Part shown: one piece after another, positions 53,029-61,739 of the stretch
Layout: each line of letters begins with the position of its first letter
How positions within the stretch are numbered: position 1 is the stretch's first letter
Assembly (NCBI RefSeq): GCF_041435195.1
Contig: NZ_CP108106.1
Span: forward strand, 3,906,001 to 3,970,000
Length of the DNA: 64,000 nt
From: Streptomyces sp. NBC_00224
Lineage (GTDB): Bacteria; Actinomycetota; Actinomycetes; Streptomycetales; Streptomycetaceae
Direction: 5' to 3'
Made by a program: the position numbers and the translations under genes
The notes under the pieces: model-generated
Told to the model about the DNA's origin: nothing
Databases searched by the model: none
Seen by the model: only the letters and a program-made list of their open reading frames with translations

Positions 53029-54609
53029 GTGCGTACCTTTCCTCCCACCGGCCCCGCCCGGCTTCCGGCGCCCCGGCGCGCGGCCGTCCGCCCCGCCGAC
53101 GCGCCGCCCCCGGGTCCCGCCTGGCGCGTCACGCCGTACTTCGTGCTGGGCGGGGTGTTCTGGCTGGTGATATCGGCGGCGGCCTGGCGGGTGCCGATGT
53201 GCTGCGACCTCGGCACGCACGCCGCCGTGGTGGAGCGGCTGAAGGCCGATCTGCTCAACCCCGCCCACCCGATGGCCGACCTGCCGGGCGCGGGCAGCCC
53301 GTACTACTCGCCGTACTCGGTGGTCCAGGGCCTGTTCGCGCACCTCACCGAGCTGCCCGGCCGGGTGGTGGTGCGGCTCTTCGGGCCGGTCAACCTGCTG
53401 GTGCTGATCACCGGACTCGGCCGCTTCACCCGGCTGTTCTCCACGCGCGCGTGGGCGCCGGTGTTCGCGCTGGCCTTCTCGGCGGTGCTGTGGGGCACCG
53501 CCGTGACGTGGTGGAGCGGGTTCCTCGGCCTGCTGTCGATGACCGGCAACCTGTCCTACCCGAGCACGTTCGCCATCGGACTCACCTTTCACATCTGGGC
53601 CCTGACAGGCCGTATGACGGAACGTTCTTCCAGCACCCCTCGGTGGCGCGCGGCCCCGCTGGAGTACGCCGCGCTCGGCGTACTGACCGGCGTGGTCGTC
53701 CTCGTCCACCCGATCATCGCGATCGCCGCGGTGCTCGGCACGGCCGGGCTCGCCCTCGCACGCGAGGGGGCGTGGAGCCGCGCGACGGCCGCCCGCTGTG
53801 CGCTGGCGGGGGCGGGCGCGCTGGCGGTGACGGTGACCTGGCCGTACTGCGACATCTTCACACTCGTCGGTGACACCGGCATCGATTCCATGCACAGGGC
53901 CCTATATGAAGATCTGACCGGCCGTTACTGGCTGGCGGCCCTGCTCGGCGCGCCCGCCCTGCTGCTGCGCCTGCGCCGCGACCGGCGCGATCCGCTGGCG
54001 CTGATGACGCTGCTGTTCTGGCTGGTCGTCCTGTACGGCTGGGTCAGCGGCCACTACACGTACGGCCGGCTGCTCGCGGTCGCCCCGGTCCCCGCGCAGG
54101 TCGCGCTCGCCGTCGAGCTGGCCCGGCCGCTCCCCTGGTCCACGGCCCGCCGCGCGCTGGCCCCGCTCGCGGCGGCCGGGGCGTGCCTGGGGTTCGTCTC
54201 GGCCCAGGCCGGGGCGGTGACGCCGAGCCTGGGGGTGCGGGGCGTCGAGCGCCCGCCGCACTGGGACACGTACGGCTGGGCCGCCCAGCACATCCCGCCC
54301 GGCGAGACGGTCCTCGCGGACGACTACTACGTAGTCCGTTCACTGCCCGGGTACGGGCCCTTCCTGGTCGCCCCGGTCTGGCCCGACCCGGCGCTGGCGG
54401 AGCCCGAACGGCTGCGCCGCAAGGCGGCGGTGAAGCGGTATCTGTCCCCGTCGACGCCCCGCCACGCGCGCGCGGCCATCGCACGCCGCTACGGCGTCCA
54501 CTGGCTGCTGCTCACACCCGAGGAACGCCTCCCCGAGGAGGCCGTGGTGGTCGCGTTCAGCCCGCACAGCGGCGAGGTGCTGGCGAGGGTCGAGTACGGG
54601 AGGGGGTGA
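53029..54609 (+). CDS. Integral membrane GT-C-like protein
   Basis: 526 residues from GTG 53029, with about ten hydrophobic helices (for example YFVLGGVFWLVISAAAW, WAPVFALAFSAVLWG). After TM1 the loop holds CCDLGTHAAVVERLKADL and YYSPYSVVQG, reminiscent of GT-C membrane glycosyltransferases/ 6-pyruvoyl-tetrahydropterin-like membrane proteins with an acidic residue after TM1. A late extracellular portion of about 120 residues from about 405 (WDTYGWAAQHIPPGETVLAD) also fits. It follows a wall-polymer synthase on the same strand (58 nt), so a role in the same glycopolymer is likely. Exact function not recognised. Confidence 0.7.
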   Translation: MRTFPPTGPARLPAPRRAAVRPADAPPPGPAWRVTPYFVLGGVFWLVISAAAWRVPMCCDLGTHAAVVERLKADLLNPAHPMADLPGAGSPYYSPYSVVQGLFAHLTELPGRVVVRLFGPVNLLVLITGLGRFTRLFSTRAWAPVFALAFSAVLWGTAVTWWSGFLGLLSMTGNLSYPSTFAIGLTFHIWALTGRMTERSSSTPRWRAAPLEYAALGVLTGVVVLVHPIIAIAAVLGTAGLALAREGAWSRATAARCALAGAGALAVTVTWPYCDIFTLVGDTGIDSMHRALYEDLTGRYWLAALLGAPALLLRLRRDRRDPLALMTLLFWLVVLYGWVSGHYTYGRLLAVAPVPAQVALAVELARPLPWSTARRALAPLAAAGACLGFVSAQAGAVTPSLGVRGVERPPHWDTYGWAAQHIPPGETVLADDYYVVRSLPGYGPFLVAPVWPDPALAEPERLRRKAAVKRYLSPSTPRHARAAIARRYGVHWLLLTPEERLPEEAVVVAFSPHSGEVLARVEYGRG

Positions 54610-54635
54610 GGGGCGGGGCCTCGGGCGCGACGACG

Positions 54636-54689
54636 CGCACGCCTCACGTACGTAGTACGACGGCTCGCACGCCTCACGTACGTAGTACG
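54636..54689. repeat. 24-bp direct repeat with TACGTA core
   Basis: Two perfect 24-bp copies (54636-54659 and 54666-54689) with a 30-bp period lie between convergent genes. Each contains CTCACGTACGTAGTACG, with the TACGTA palindrome. No promoter role is expected here. Confidence 0.85.
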
Positions 54690-54716
54690 TAGTGAACGCC
54701 CGGCCCCGTCGCCGTC

Positions 54717-55343
54717 TCAGCCCGTCGCCTTCAGTGCCGCCACGGCCGACGTGGCCAGATCGTCCAGGTACCCCTTCGGCAGGTCGCCCCGGACCACCAC
54801 GAGCCGCCAGTACAGCGGGCCGACGATCAGGTCGAGGGCCCGGTCCGGGTCGGCGCCCTCGGGGAGTTCGCCGCGCTCCACGGCCTCGCGCACGACGACC
54901 GCCGCGACGCCCTTCTGGCCGTCGAGCAGCGCCTTCTTGATGGCGTCGGCGATCTCCGGGTGGCGGACGGACTCGACGAGCAGGTCCGGGATCACCTGGG
55001 AGGCGACCGGGTGGCGCAGGGCGAGCGACGCCACCGCGAGCAGCGCCCGGATGTCCCCGTACAGCGAGCCCGTGTGGGGCACCGGCAGGCCCTGCGCGGC
55101 GAAGGCGGACACCAGGTCGAGGACCAGGCTCAGCTTGGACTTCCAGCGGCGGTAGACGGCCGTCTTGCCCACTCCGGCGCGGCGTGCGATGCCCTCGATC
55201 GACATCCGGGCGAACCCGACCGACGCCAGCTCCTCGAACACGGCCTTGCGGATGGCCTCGGTCACGTCGGAGCGCAGCACGGCGGCACCGGCCGGGGTGC
55301 GGCGCTGGGGTGCGGCGGGGGCCGGGGCGTCCGAGTTGGTCAT
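54717..55343 (-). CDS. TetR-family transcriptional regulator
   Basis: 208 residues, divergent from an ABC exporter. The helix-turn-helix is clear (SVGFARMSIEGIARRAGVGK, then TAVYRRWKSKLSL). A C-terminal TetR_C-like ligand/dimer domain follows. The 187-bp gap to the exporter contains an inverted repeat matching a TetR operator, so it probably represses the exporter, itself, or both. The inducer is unknown. Confidence 0.92.
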   Translation of the reverse strand: MTNSDAPAPAAPQRRTPAGAAVLRSDVTEAIRKAVFEELASVGFARMSIEGIARRAGVGKTAVYRRWKSKLSLVLDLVSAFAAQGLPVPHTGSLYGDIRALLAVASLALRHPVASQVIPDLLVESVRHPEIADAIKKALLDGQKGVAAVVVREAVERGELPEGADPDRALDLIVGPLYWRLVVVRGDLPKGYLDDLATSAVAALKATG

Positions 55344-55406
55344 GTCTTGAGCATAGCGATACGACGAGACGGTTGCGTTGCGACGTCATCCCGTCCTACT
55401 CTCACC

Positions 55407-55438
55407 GTTACGACGATACGGACCCGTCCCGTCGTAAC
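55407..55438. promoter_or_regulatory. Candidate TetR operator
   Basis: Inverted repeat GTTACGACG (55407-55415) and CGTCGTAAC (55430-55438) with a 14-nt spacer, which also contains part of an inner GACG/CGTC. A related GATACGACGAGAC lies at about 55357. It sits between divergent tetR and exporter genes. Confidence 0.6.
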
Positions 55439-55530
55439 CTCGGGTTCACCGCCCGGCCACACCCCGGCCTTGAGACACCGCGTCCCCGCGAAGAGCACCC
55501 GTCCGCGAAGCCACGTCGAAAGCGATCGTT

Positions 55531-56472
55531 GTGAGCCAGACCGCAGCACCGCCGGCCCCGCCGGTCCCCGCGCAGGACACCCGGCCCGTCGACCCCGACC
55601 AGGGCCTGGGCGCCGCCGAACTGGCCGCCAAGTACGGCCTGACGGTCAGCGGAGCCCGGCCGACCCTGAAGGAGTACGTCCACCAGCTCTGGGAGCGCCG
55701 CCACTTCATCTCGGCGTTCGCCACCGCCAAGCTCACCGCGCAGTACAGCGAGGCGAAGCTGGGCCAGATCTGGCAGCTGATGACCCCGCTGCTCAACGCG
55801 ACGGTCTACTACTTCATCTTCGGCATCCTGATGGGCACCAAGCAGGGCGTCCCGGACTACATCCCGTTCCTGGTCACCGGCGTCTTCATCTGGACCTTCA
55901 CCGCCAACTCGATCATGTCGGGCACACGCGCGATCACCGGCAACATGGGCCTGGTGCGCGCCCTGCACTTCCCGCGCGCGTCGCTGCCCATCGCGCTCGC
56001 GCTCCAGCAGCTCCAGCAGCTGCTCTTCTCCATCGCCGCGCTCGCGATGATCCTGGTCGCCGTCGGCGTCTACCCGGCGATGTCCTGGCTGATCGCCGTC
56101 CCGGCGCTGATCCTCCAGGCCATGTTCAACACCGGTCTGTCGCTCGCGATGGCCCGGGTCGCCAGCAAGACCCCGGACGTCTCGCAGCTGATGCCGTTCG
56201 TCCTGCGCACCTGGATGTACGTCTCGGGCGTCATGTGGAGCCTGCCGCAGCTGATGACCCGCAGCTCGCTGCCGCACGGCCTGGTGAAGGTCCTCCAGTA
56301 CAACCCGGCCGCCGTCTACATCGACCTGATGCGCTTCGCGCTGATCCACAGCTTCAAGGCGAAGCAGCTCCCGCCGCACGTGTGGGCCGTCGCGGGCGGC
56401 TGGGCGCTCCTCGCCCTGGTCGCCGGGTTCATCTACTTCTGGAAGGCAGAGGAGAAGTACGGCCGTGGCTGA
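55531..56472 (+). CDS. Polysaccharide/teichoic-acid ABC exporter permease (TagG/Wzm-like)
   Basis: 313 residues from GTG 55531. Six TM helices after a cytosolic N-terminus carrying VHQLWERRHFISAFATAKLTAQY and KLGQIWQLMTPLL, hallmarks of the ABC-2 polysaccharide-export permeases. The downstream ATPase gene overlaps by 8 nt. It would flip lipid-linked wall polymer across the membrane. TetR control is likely from the divergent gene and palindrome. Confidence 0.93.
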   Translation: MSQTAAPPAPPVPAQDTRPVDPDQGLGAAELAAKYGLTVSGARPTLKEYVHQLWERRHFISAFATAKLTAQYSEAKLGQIWQLMTPLLNATVYYFIFGILMGTKQGVPDYIPFLVTGVFIWTFTANSIMSGTRAITGNMGLVRALHFPRASLPIALALQQLQQLLFSIAALAMILVAVGVYPAMSWLIAVPALILQAMFNTGLSLAMARVASKTPDVSQLMPFVLRTWMYVSGVMWSLPQLMTRSSLPHGLVKVLQYNPAAVYIDLMRFALIHSFKAKQLPPHVWAVAGGWALLALVAGFIYFWKAEEKYGRG

Positions 56473-57271
56473 CAGCACTCCCGCCGTGATCGGCGCCTCC
56501 ACCGCGCTCGGCGCTCCCACCGTGATCGCCGAAGACGTCCACGTCGTCTACAAGGTCAACGGCGGCTCCACCAAGGGCAGGGGCAGCGCGACCTCCGCGC
56601 TCAGCCGGATCGCCTCCCGCAGGGCCACCCCGGGCATCCGCGAGGTGCACGCCGTCAAGGGCGTCAGCTTCGTCGCCCGCAAGGGTGAGGCGATCGGCCT
56701 GATCGGCTCCAACGGCTCGGGCAAGTCGACCCTCCTCAAGGCCGTCGCCGGGCTGCTCCCGACCGCCGAGGGCAGGATCTTCACCCAGGGCCAGCCCTCC
56801 CTGCTCGGCGTCAACGCGGCACTGATGAACGACCTCAGCGGCGAGCGCAACGTCACCCTCGGCGGACTCGCCATGGGCATGTCCCGCGAGGAGGTCCGGG
56901 ACCGCTACGACGACATCGTCGAGTTCTCCGGGATCAACGAGAAGGGCGACTTCATCTCGCTCCCGATGCGTACGTACTCCTCCGGCATGGGCGCCCGGCT
57001 GCGGTTCTCCATCGCCGCCGCCAAGTCCCACGACGTGCTGCTGATCGACGAGGCGCTCTCCACCGGCGACGCCCGCTTCCAGCGGCGCAGCCAGGAGCGG
57101 ATCGAGGAGCTGCGCGCCGAGGCGGGCACGGTCTTCCTGGTCAGCCACAGCAACGGCACCATCAAGCAGACCTGCGACCGGGCCATCTGGCTGGAGTCGG
57201 GGGTCCTGCGGATGGACGGCCCGGCCGAGGAAGTCGTCGCCGCGTACGAGGAGTACACCAAGAAGAAATAG
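56465..57271 (+). CDS. Polysaccharide/teichoic-acid ABC exporter ATPase (TagH/Wzt-like)
   Basis: 268 residues from GTG 56465. An extended N-terminus with a 25-30-residue Gly/Ser/Arg stretch is typical of TagH relatives. Walker A GSNGSGKST 81-89, signature YSSGMGARLR, Walker B DVLLIDEALSTGD and H-loop SHS are intact. No C-terminal carbohydrate-binding domain (as in Wzt O9a) is visible. Partners the overlapping permease. Confidence 0.95.
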   Translation: MADSTPAVIGASTALGAPTVIAEDVHVVYKVNGGSTKGRGSATSALSRIASRRATPGIREVHAVKGVSFVARKGEAIGLIGSNGSGKSTLLKAVAGLLPTAEGRIFTQGQPSLLGVNAALMNDLSGERNVTLGGLAMGMSREEVRDRYDDIVEFSGINEKGDFISLPMRTYSSGMGARLRFSIAAAKSHDVLLIDEALSTGDARFQRRSQERIEELRAEAGTVFLVSHSNGTIKQTCDRAIWLESGVLRMDGPAEEVVAAYEEYTKKK

Positions 57272-57330
57272 GGTCAACCTCCTACAACTAGTACGAATAA
57301 ATATCCCAAACCGGTCTAAACTTCTGGTCG

Positions 57331-58587
57331 ATGACGACCCAGCAGCTGCGCATCCCCGCCCCGTCCGCCGCCCCCGACCCGGGCGCCGCCGGCCGCCGCA
57401 CCCGGTACGCCGCCGTCGCCGCCACCTGGCTCGCCACGCGCGCGTTGATGCTGTTCCTCCTCGTCGACGACTCGATCGGCGTCGGCGGAGTGACCGGCGA
57501 GGTGTACGTCCTGTACCGCCAGTGGTACGAGCAGCTGACCGCCGGTCACTTCCCGTACGGCGACCCCACCTGGCAGTACCCGCCGGGCGCGGGCGCGGTG
57601 ATCCTCGCCCCCTCACTGCTGCCCTTCCTGACCTTCTTCCAGGCGTTCGTCGCGCTCACCCTGGCCGCCGACGCGCTGATCGCCTGCGCCCTTGTACGGG
57701 CCGGGGCCCGGGCGGGCGGCAGCGCGGCGGGGGCCTGGCTGTGGGTGGGCGGCCTGCCGCTGCTGCTCCACCTCCCGTACGGCCGCTACGACGTCCTGGT
57801 CACCGCCCCGGCCGTGGCCGCCCTGCTCTGCGTACGGCGCAGACCGCGGCTCGGCGGGGCGCTCGCGGGCCTCGGCGCCCTCGTCAAGGTCTGGCCCGCC
57901 CTGACCCTGATCGGCACCCCGCGCGGCCGCACCACGCGCGCGTCGTGGACGGCGGCGCTCGGCGCGGCCGCCGCCCTGCTCGCCGTCCTCGCCCTCGGCT
58001 TCGGCCACACCCTCGACTTCCTGCGCCAGCAGGGGAACCGGGGCGTGCAGATCGAGTCCCTCGGCGGCACCGGCCTCCAGCTCGCGCACCTGCTCGCGCA
58101 CTGGCCCGGCCGGGTCGTCTACCGGTACGGGGCGATGGAGTACACCGGCCCGTACGTGTCGAGCGTGGCCGCCCTCGCGCTCACCCTGACCGCGGCCGCG
58201 CTCTGCTGGCTGCTGCTGTGGCGGGTCAGGGCGCGCCGGTGGACGGCGGCCACCCCGGCCGACGCGGCGCTCTGCGCGGTCCTGCTGTTCACCGTGACCA
58301 GCCGGGTGATCAGCCCGCAGTACCTGATCTGGCTGCTCGGCCTCGCCGCCGTGTGCCTGACCTCCCGGCAGACCAGCCAGCGGCCCGTCGCACTCCTGAC
58401 GCTGCCCGCCGCGGCCCTCAGCGCCCTCGCCTTCCCTACCCTGTACGACCAGGTCATGGCCGGGACCGCGGTCGGCACCTCGCTGATGGTGCTGCGCAAC
58501 GGACTGCTGCTCGGCGCCGCGCTGCTCTCCTGCCGGCGCCTGTGGACGGCGACGGCCGCGCGGCCCGTTGTCAGTGGGCCGCGATAG
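57331..58587 (+). CDS. Membrane glycosyltransferase, GT87-like
   Basis: 418 residues from ATG 57331, about ten TM helices. The N-terminal region has LVDDSIGVGG and TAGHFPYGDPTWQYPPGAG, matching GT87/alpha-mannosyltransferase-like membrane enzymes (DUF2029). The AT-rich 59-bp gap before it could hold a promoter. It lies between the exporter operon and two kinases. Probably transfers a polyprenyl-linked sugar to a wall glycan; substrate not deducible. Confidence 0.75.
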   Translation: MTTQQLRIPAPSAAPDPGAAGRRTRYAAVAATWLATRALMLFLLVDDSIGVGGVTGEVYVLYRQWYEQLTAGHFPYGDPTWQYPPGAGAVILAPSLLPFLTFFQAFVALTLAADALIACALVRAGARAGGSAAGAWLWVGGLPLLLHLPYGRYDVLVTAPAVAALLCVRRRPRLGGALAGLGALVKVWPALTLIGTPRGRTTRASWTAALGAAAALLAVLALGFGHTLDFLRQQGNRGVQIESLGGTGLQLAHLLAHWPGRVVYRYGAMEYTGPYVSSVAALALTLTAAALCWLLLWRVRARRWTAATPADAALCAVLLFTVTSRVISPQYLIWLLGLAAVCLTSRQTSQRPVALLTLPAAALSALAFPTLYDQVMAGTAVGTSLMVLRNGLLLGAALLSCRRLWTATAARPVVSGPR

Positions 58588-58654
58588 TCTCGTTCCTCAT
58601 CGGCAGGAGGGCCTCGGCAGCGCCGCAAGAGGCCCTGGGGGAAGGGGGATCGAG

Positions 58655-59692
58655 GTGTCCGACACGCGTTTTCCGCCGCTGCGCGCGGACGACCCGCGCC
58701 AGATCTCCGGCTATGTCCTGGAAGCCCGCATCGGCGAGGGCGGCATGGGCACGGTCTACCTCTCCCGCACCCGCGGCAGCCAGCCGGTGGCACTCAAACT
58801 GATCCGCAGGGAGTACGCGGAGAACGAGGAGTTCCGCCGCCGCTTCGCGCGCGAGGTCGAGGCCGCCCAGCGGGTGTACGGGGCCCATGTCGCCCCCGTC
58901 CTGGACCACTCGGCGCAGGGCCCCCGCCCCTGGCTCGCCACCCGCTACATCCCGGGCGTCCCGCTGGACGACGCCCTGGAGGCGCACGGCCCGCTGCCGC
59001 CCGGGGCCGTGCTGCACCTGCTCGCCTGCGCGGCCCGCGCGCTGGACTCCGTGCACCACGCCGGGGTGATCCACCGCGATGTGAAACCCGGCAATCTACT
59101 GCTCGCCGCCGACGGCCCCTGGCTGCTCGACTTCGGCATAGCCAAGGCCGCCGGGGCGGTCCGGCTCACCACCACCGGAAGGCTGGTGGGCACCCCGAAG
59201 TACATGTCGCCCGAGCACGCCCTCGGACGTGAACTCACCCCGGCCGCCGACGTCTTCGCGCTCGGGCTGCTCGCCGGTCTCGCCGCAACCGGGCAGCATC
59301 CGTACGGGCGGGGCAACGCCCTGGCGGTCGCCACGCGCATCGCGGGCACCGACCGCGAGCCGCCCGACCTCACGCAGTACCCCGAACCACTGCGCGAGGT
59401 GCTCCGGCTCTGTCTGGCCGCCCGGCCCGAAGAACGGCCCGCCGCCGCCGAGTTGGCCGCGCTGTGCCGCCGGCTGTCCGGCCGCGGCCCGCTCGACTTC
59501 GCGGACTGGCTGCCCGCGCCGCAGCTGGCCGCGATCGCCGCGAAGGAGGCGGCGGTTCGGCTGCGGATGGCGCTGCCGGACGCCCCCACGGTCCCGGCGA
59601 TGCCCCCGACGGCGCCGCTGACGGTGAGCGACCCCGACGCGGCCGAGTTCATCCGGCGGGTGCGCGGGACCAGGCGTTCCGAAGCTGAGTAG
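58655..59692 (+). CDS. Cytosolic Ser/Thr protein kinase
   Basis: 345 residues from GTG 58655 with a GAAGGGGGA site. Complete Hanks kinase domain: GEGGMG 27-32, lysine 48 in VALK, HRD 140-142 in HRDVKPGN, DFG 159-161, SPE 185-187. After the kinase the short end has no TM helix, so it is likely soluble. It is a close paralogue of the next gene (same N-terminal layout DPRQISGY/DPRETAGY). Substrate unknown. Confidence 0.93.
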   Translation: MSDTRFPPLRADDPRQISGYVLEARIGEGGMGTVYLSRTRGSQPVALKLIRREYAENEEFRRRFAREVEAAQRVYGAHVAPVLDHSAQGPRPWLATRYIPGVPLDDALEAHGPLPPGAVLHLLACAARALDSVHHAGVIHRDVKPGNLLLAADGPWLLDFGIAKAAGAVRLTTTGRLVGTPKYMSPEHALGRELTPAADVFALGLLAGLAATGQHPYGRGNALAVATRIAGTDREPPDLTQYPEPLREVLRLCLAARPEERPAAAELAALCRRLSGRGPLDFADWLPAPQLAAIAAKEAAVRLRMALPDAPTVPAMPPTAPLTVSDPDAAEFIRRVRGTRRSEAE

Positions 59693-59754
59693 TACCGGCG
59701 GCTGCTGCCCGCGTAGGCTCTGCGCCCGCAGTAGTTGACGGCACGTCGGGTGCC

Positions 59755-61668
59755 ATGATCGGGGGAGGAACCATCAGCAGATCCGGCGACACACTCAGTC
59801 CACTCGGGCCCGAGGACCCGCGCGAGACCGCCGGCTACCAGCTCCTCGCCCGTATCGGCGAGGGCGGTATGGGCACGGTCTACCTCTCGCACACCCGTGG
59901 CGGACAGCCGGTCGCGCTCAAGGTGATCCGCCGGGAGTACGGCCAGGACGCCGACTTCCGTCGCCGCTTCGAGCAGGAGGTGCAGGCCGCCCGCCGGGTG
60001 CAGGGCTACCACATCGTGCCCGTGGTGGACCACGACACCAGCGGCGCCCAGCCCTGGCTCGCCACGCAGTACGTGCCGGGCCTCTCGCTGCACGACGCGC
60101 TGACCTCGTTCGGCCCGCTGCCGCTGCCCGCCGTCTTCCAGCTCATCGGCTGCGCGGCCCAGGCCCTGACCGCCGTGCACGCCGCCGGGGTGATCCACCG
60201 CGATCTGAAGCCCAGCAACGTGCTGCTCGGCTCCGGCGGCCCGTACGTGATCGACTTCGGCATCGCGCGCGCGGCCGACGCCACTCAGCTCACCGCGAGC
60301 GGCGGCATGATCGGCACGCCGCAGTACATGTCGCCCGAGCACGCGCTGGGCGAGCAGCTCACGCCCGCCAGCGATGTGTTCTCGCTCGGTCTGATCGCCG
60401 CCGTCGCGGCCACCGGCCGCCACCCGTACGGCGACGGCGGCGCCATCACCGTGGCCGCGCAGATCGCCAACTCCGCGCACCGCCCGCCGGACCTGAGCGG
60501 CTACCCGGCGGAGCTGCGCCCGCTGTTGGAGTGCACGCTGACCGCCGACCCGGCGCGGCGCATCACCCCGGCCGACCTCGCCCCGCTCTGCGAGCAGGCG
60601 TCGGGGCGCACCCTGCGGGACTTCACCGGCTGGCTGCCGGCGGCGGTGGCGGCGGAGATCGTCCGCAGTGAACAGACGGCCGCGACGCCGCCGAAGCCCG
60701 CCCCGGCCCAGCCCCCGCTGCCGCCCACCGCGGCCCCGGCGATGCCCCCGGCCCCGCCGCACACGGCCCCGCAGGCCCCGCAGGCCCCGCCGACGACGCC
60801 CCCGGCCGCCCAGGCACCGCCCGCCCCGCAGACGGGTCCCCAGCCGGGCCCGGTTCCCGGGTACGGCACGGCGTACGGCGCTCCATACGACACGGGGTAC
60901 GGCGCGGGCTACGGCACGGCACCGCAGCCCGCCGTCCACCCCCACGCCCACCCCCACGCCCAGGCCCACGCCCAGGCGCCCGCCCCCGCCCCGGCGCCGA
61001 GTGCGCCGCAGAAGAAGCCGAAGCGCCGGATCCGTACCGTCCTCATGGCGGCCGCCCTGGTCGTGGCGGTCGGTGCGGGCGCGGCCGCGGCGGTCTGGAT
61101 CACCCAGGGCAAGAAGGACGACGGCGACGACCAGGCCAAGGGCGGCACGACGCAGTCACCCGCCGCCAAGAACCCGCCGAAGCAGTCCCCGGCGGCGGAC
61201 TCCACGCCCTCGGACGGGGCGAGCGACGACAGTTCGGCGCCGCCCGCCAACGTCACGTACACGGTGGTCTTCCAGGACAAGCCGATCACCCTGCGTACGC
61301 CGGAGTCGCTCTCCACCACGCAGATCGACTTCGACATCCCGGCGGTGGACCCGACCGGCAAACTCGCCTACGACAACACCGAGTTCGAGGCGCGTGACGA
61401 CCGGCTGGACTTCAAGCAGGCGCTGGGCAAGGCGAACGGCACCACGCCGGAGCTGTGCCGCGAGGGCGCGCTGCAGAACCCGCTGCCCAACTCTGCCTCG
61501 GCCCAGGCACTCAACGACGACCATCTGATCCAGGCGGGCGACACCATGTGCTCGCTCACCACCAAGGGCAATCTGGCCATGTGGAAGATCACCAAGGTGA
61601 CCCCGTCCACGGACAACAACATCCCGGCGTTCGAGGGCACGGTCACGCTCTGGAAGGCGACGCGCTAG
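59755..61668 (+). CDS. Membrane Ser/Thr protein kinase with extracellular sensor domain
   Basis: 637 residues from ATG 59755. Kinase domain about 28-285: GEGGMG 35-40, lysine 56, HRD 148-150 in HRDLKPSN, DFG 167-169. A long Pro/Ala-rich and Gly/Tyr/His-rich linker (about 300-405) leads to a TM helix at about 425-445 (RTVLMAAALVVAVGAGAAAA) and an extracellular part of about 190 residues with a compact beta-rich portion from about 500. That outside domain is probably the sensor; its ligand is unknown. It is 62 nt after the soluble paralogue and convergent with glutamate dehydrogenase. Confidence 0.93.
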   Translation: MIGGGTISRSGDTLSPLGPEDPRETAGYQLLARIGEGGMGTVYLSHTRGGQPVALKVIRREYGQDADFRRRFEQEVQAARRVQGYHIVPVVDHDTSGAQPWLATQYVPGLSLHDALTSFGPLPLPAVFQLIGCAAQALTAVHAAGVIHRDLKPSNVLLGSGGPYVIDFGIARAADATQLTASGGMIGTPQYMSPEHALGEQLTPASDVFSLGLIAAVAATGRHPYGDGGAITVAAQIANSAHRPPDLSGYPAELRPLLECTLTADPARRITPADLAPLCEQASGRTLRDFTGWLPAAVAAEIVRSEQTAATPPKPAPAQPPLPPTAAPAMPPAPPHTAPQAPQAPPTTPPAAQAPPAPQTGPQPGPVPGYGTAYGAPYDTGYGAGYGTAPQPAVHPHAHPHAQAHAQAPAPAPAPSAPQKKPKRRIRTVLMAAALVVAVGAGAAAAVWITQGKKDDGDDQAKGGTTQSPAAKNPPKQSPAADSTPSDGASDDSSAPPANVTYTVVFQDKPITLRTPESLSTTQIDFDIPAVDPTGKLAYDNTEFEARDDRLDFKQALGKANGTTPELCREGALQNPLPNSASAQALNDDHLIQAGDTMCSLTTKGNLAMWKITKVTPSTDNNIPAFEGTVTLWKATR

Positions 61669-61690
61669 GAACGCGACGCGTTGCGTACGC

Positions 61691-61732
61691 CTGAGGGGCG
61701 GCCACCGGTCACAACCGGTGGCCGCCCCTCAG
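61691..61732. terminator. Bidirectional intrinsic terminator
   Basis: A perfect 19-bp stem (61691-61709 with 61714-61732) and 4-nt loop lies between the kinase stop and the convergent glutamate dehydrogenase stop, with a few T's beyond. Confidence 0.9.
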
Positions 61733-61739
61733 CCTTTGG

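Noticed and set aside
49005..53258. N-terminal extension of the TagF-like gene to about 1,833 codons
   Set aside because: Its upstream part is the antisense of the fused gene and crosses repeat family 2; a GTG at 49004 starts the real domain.
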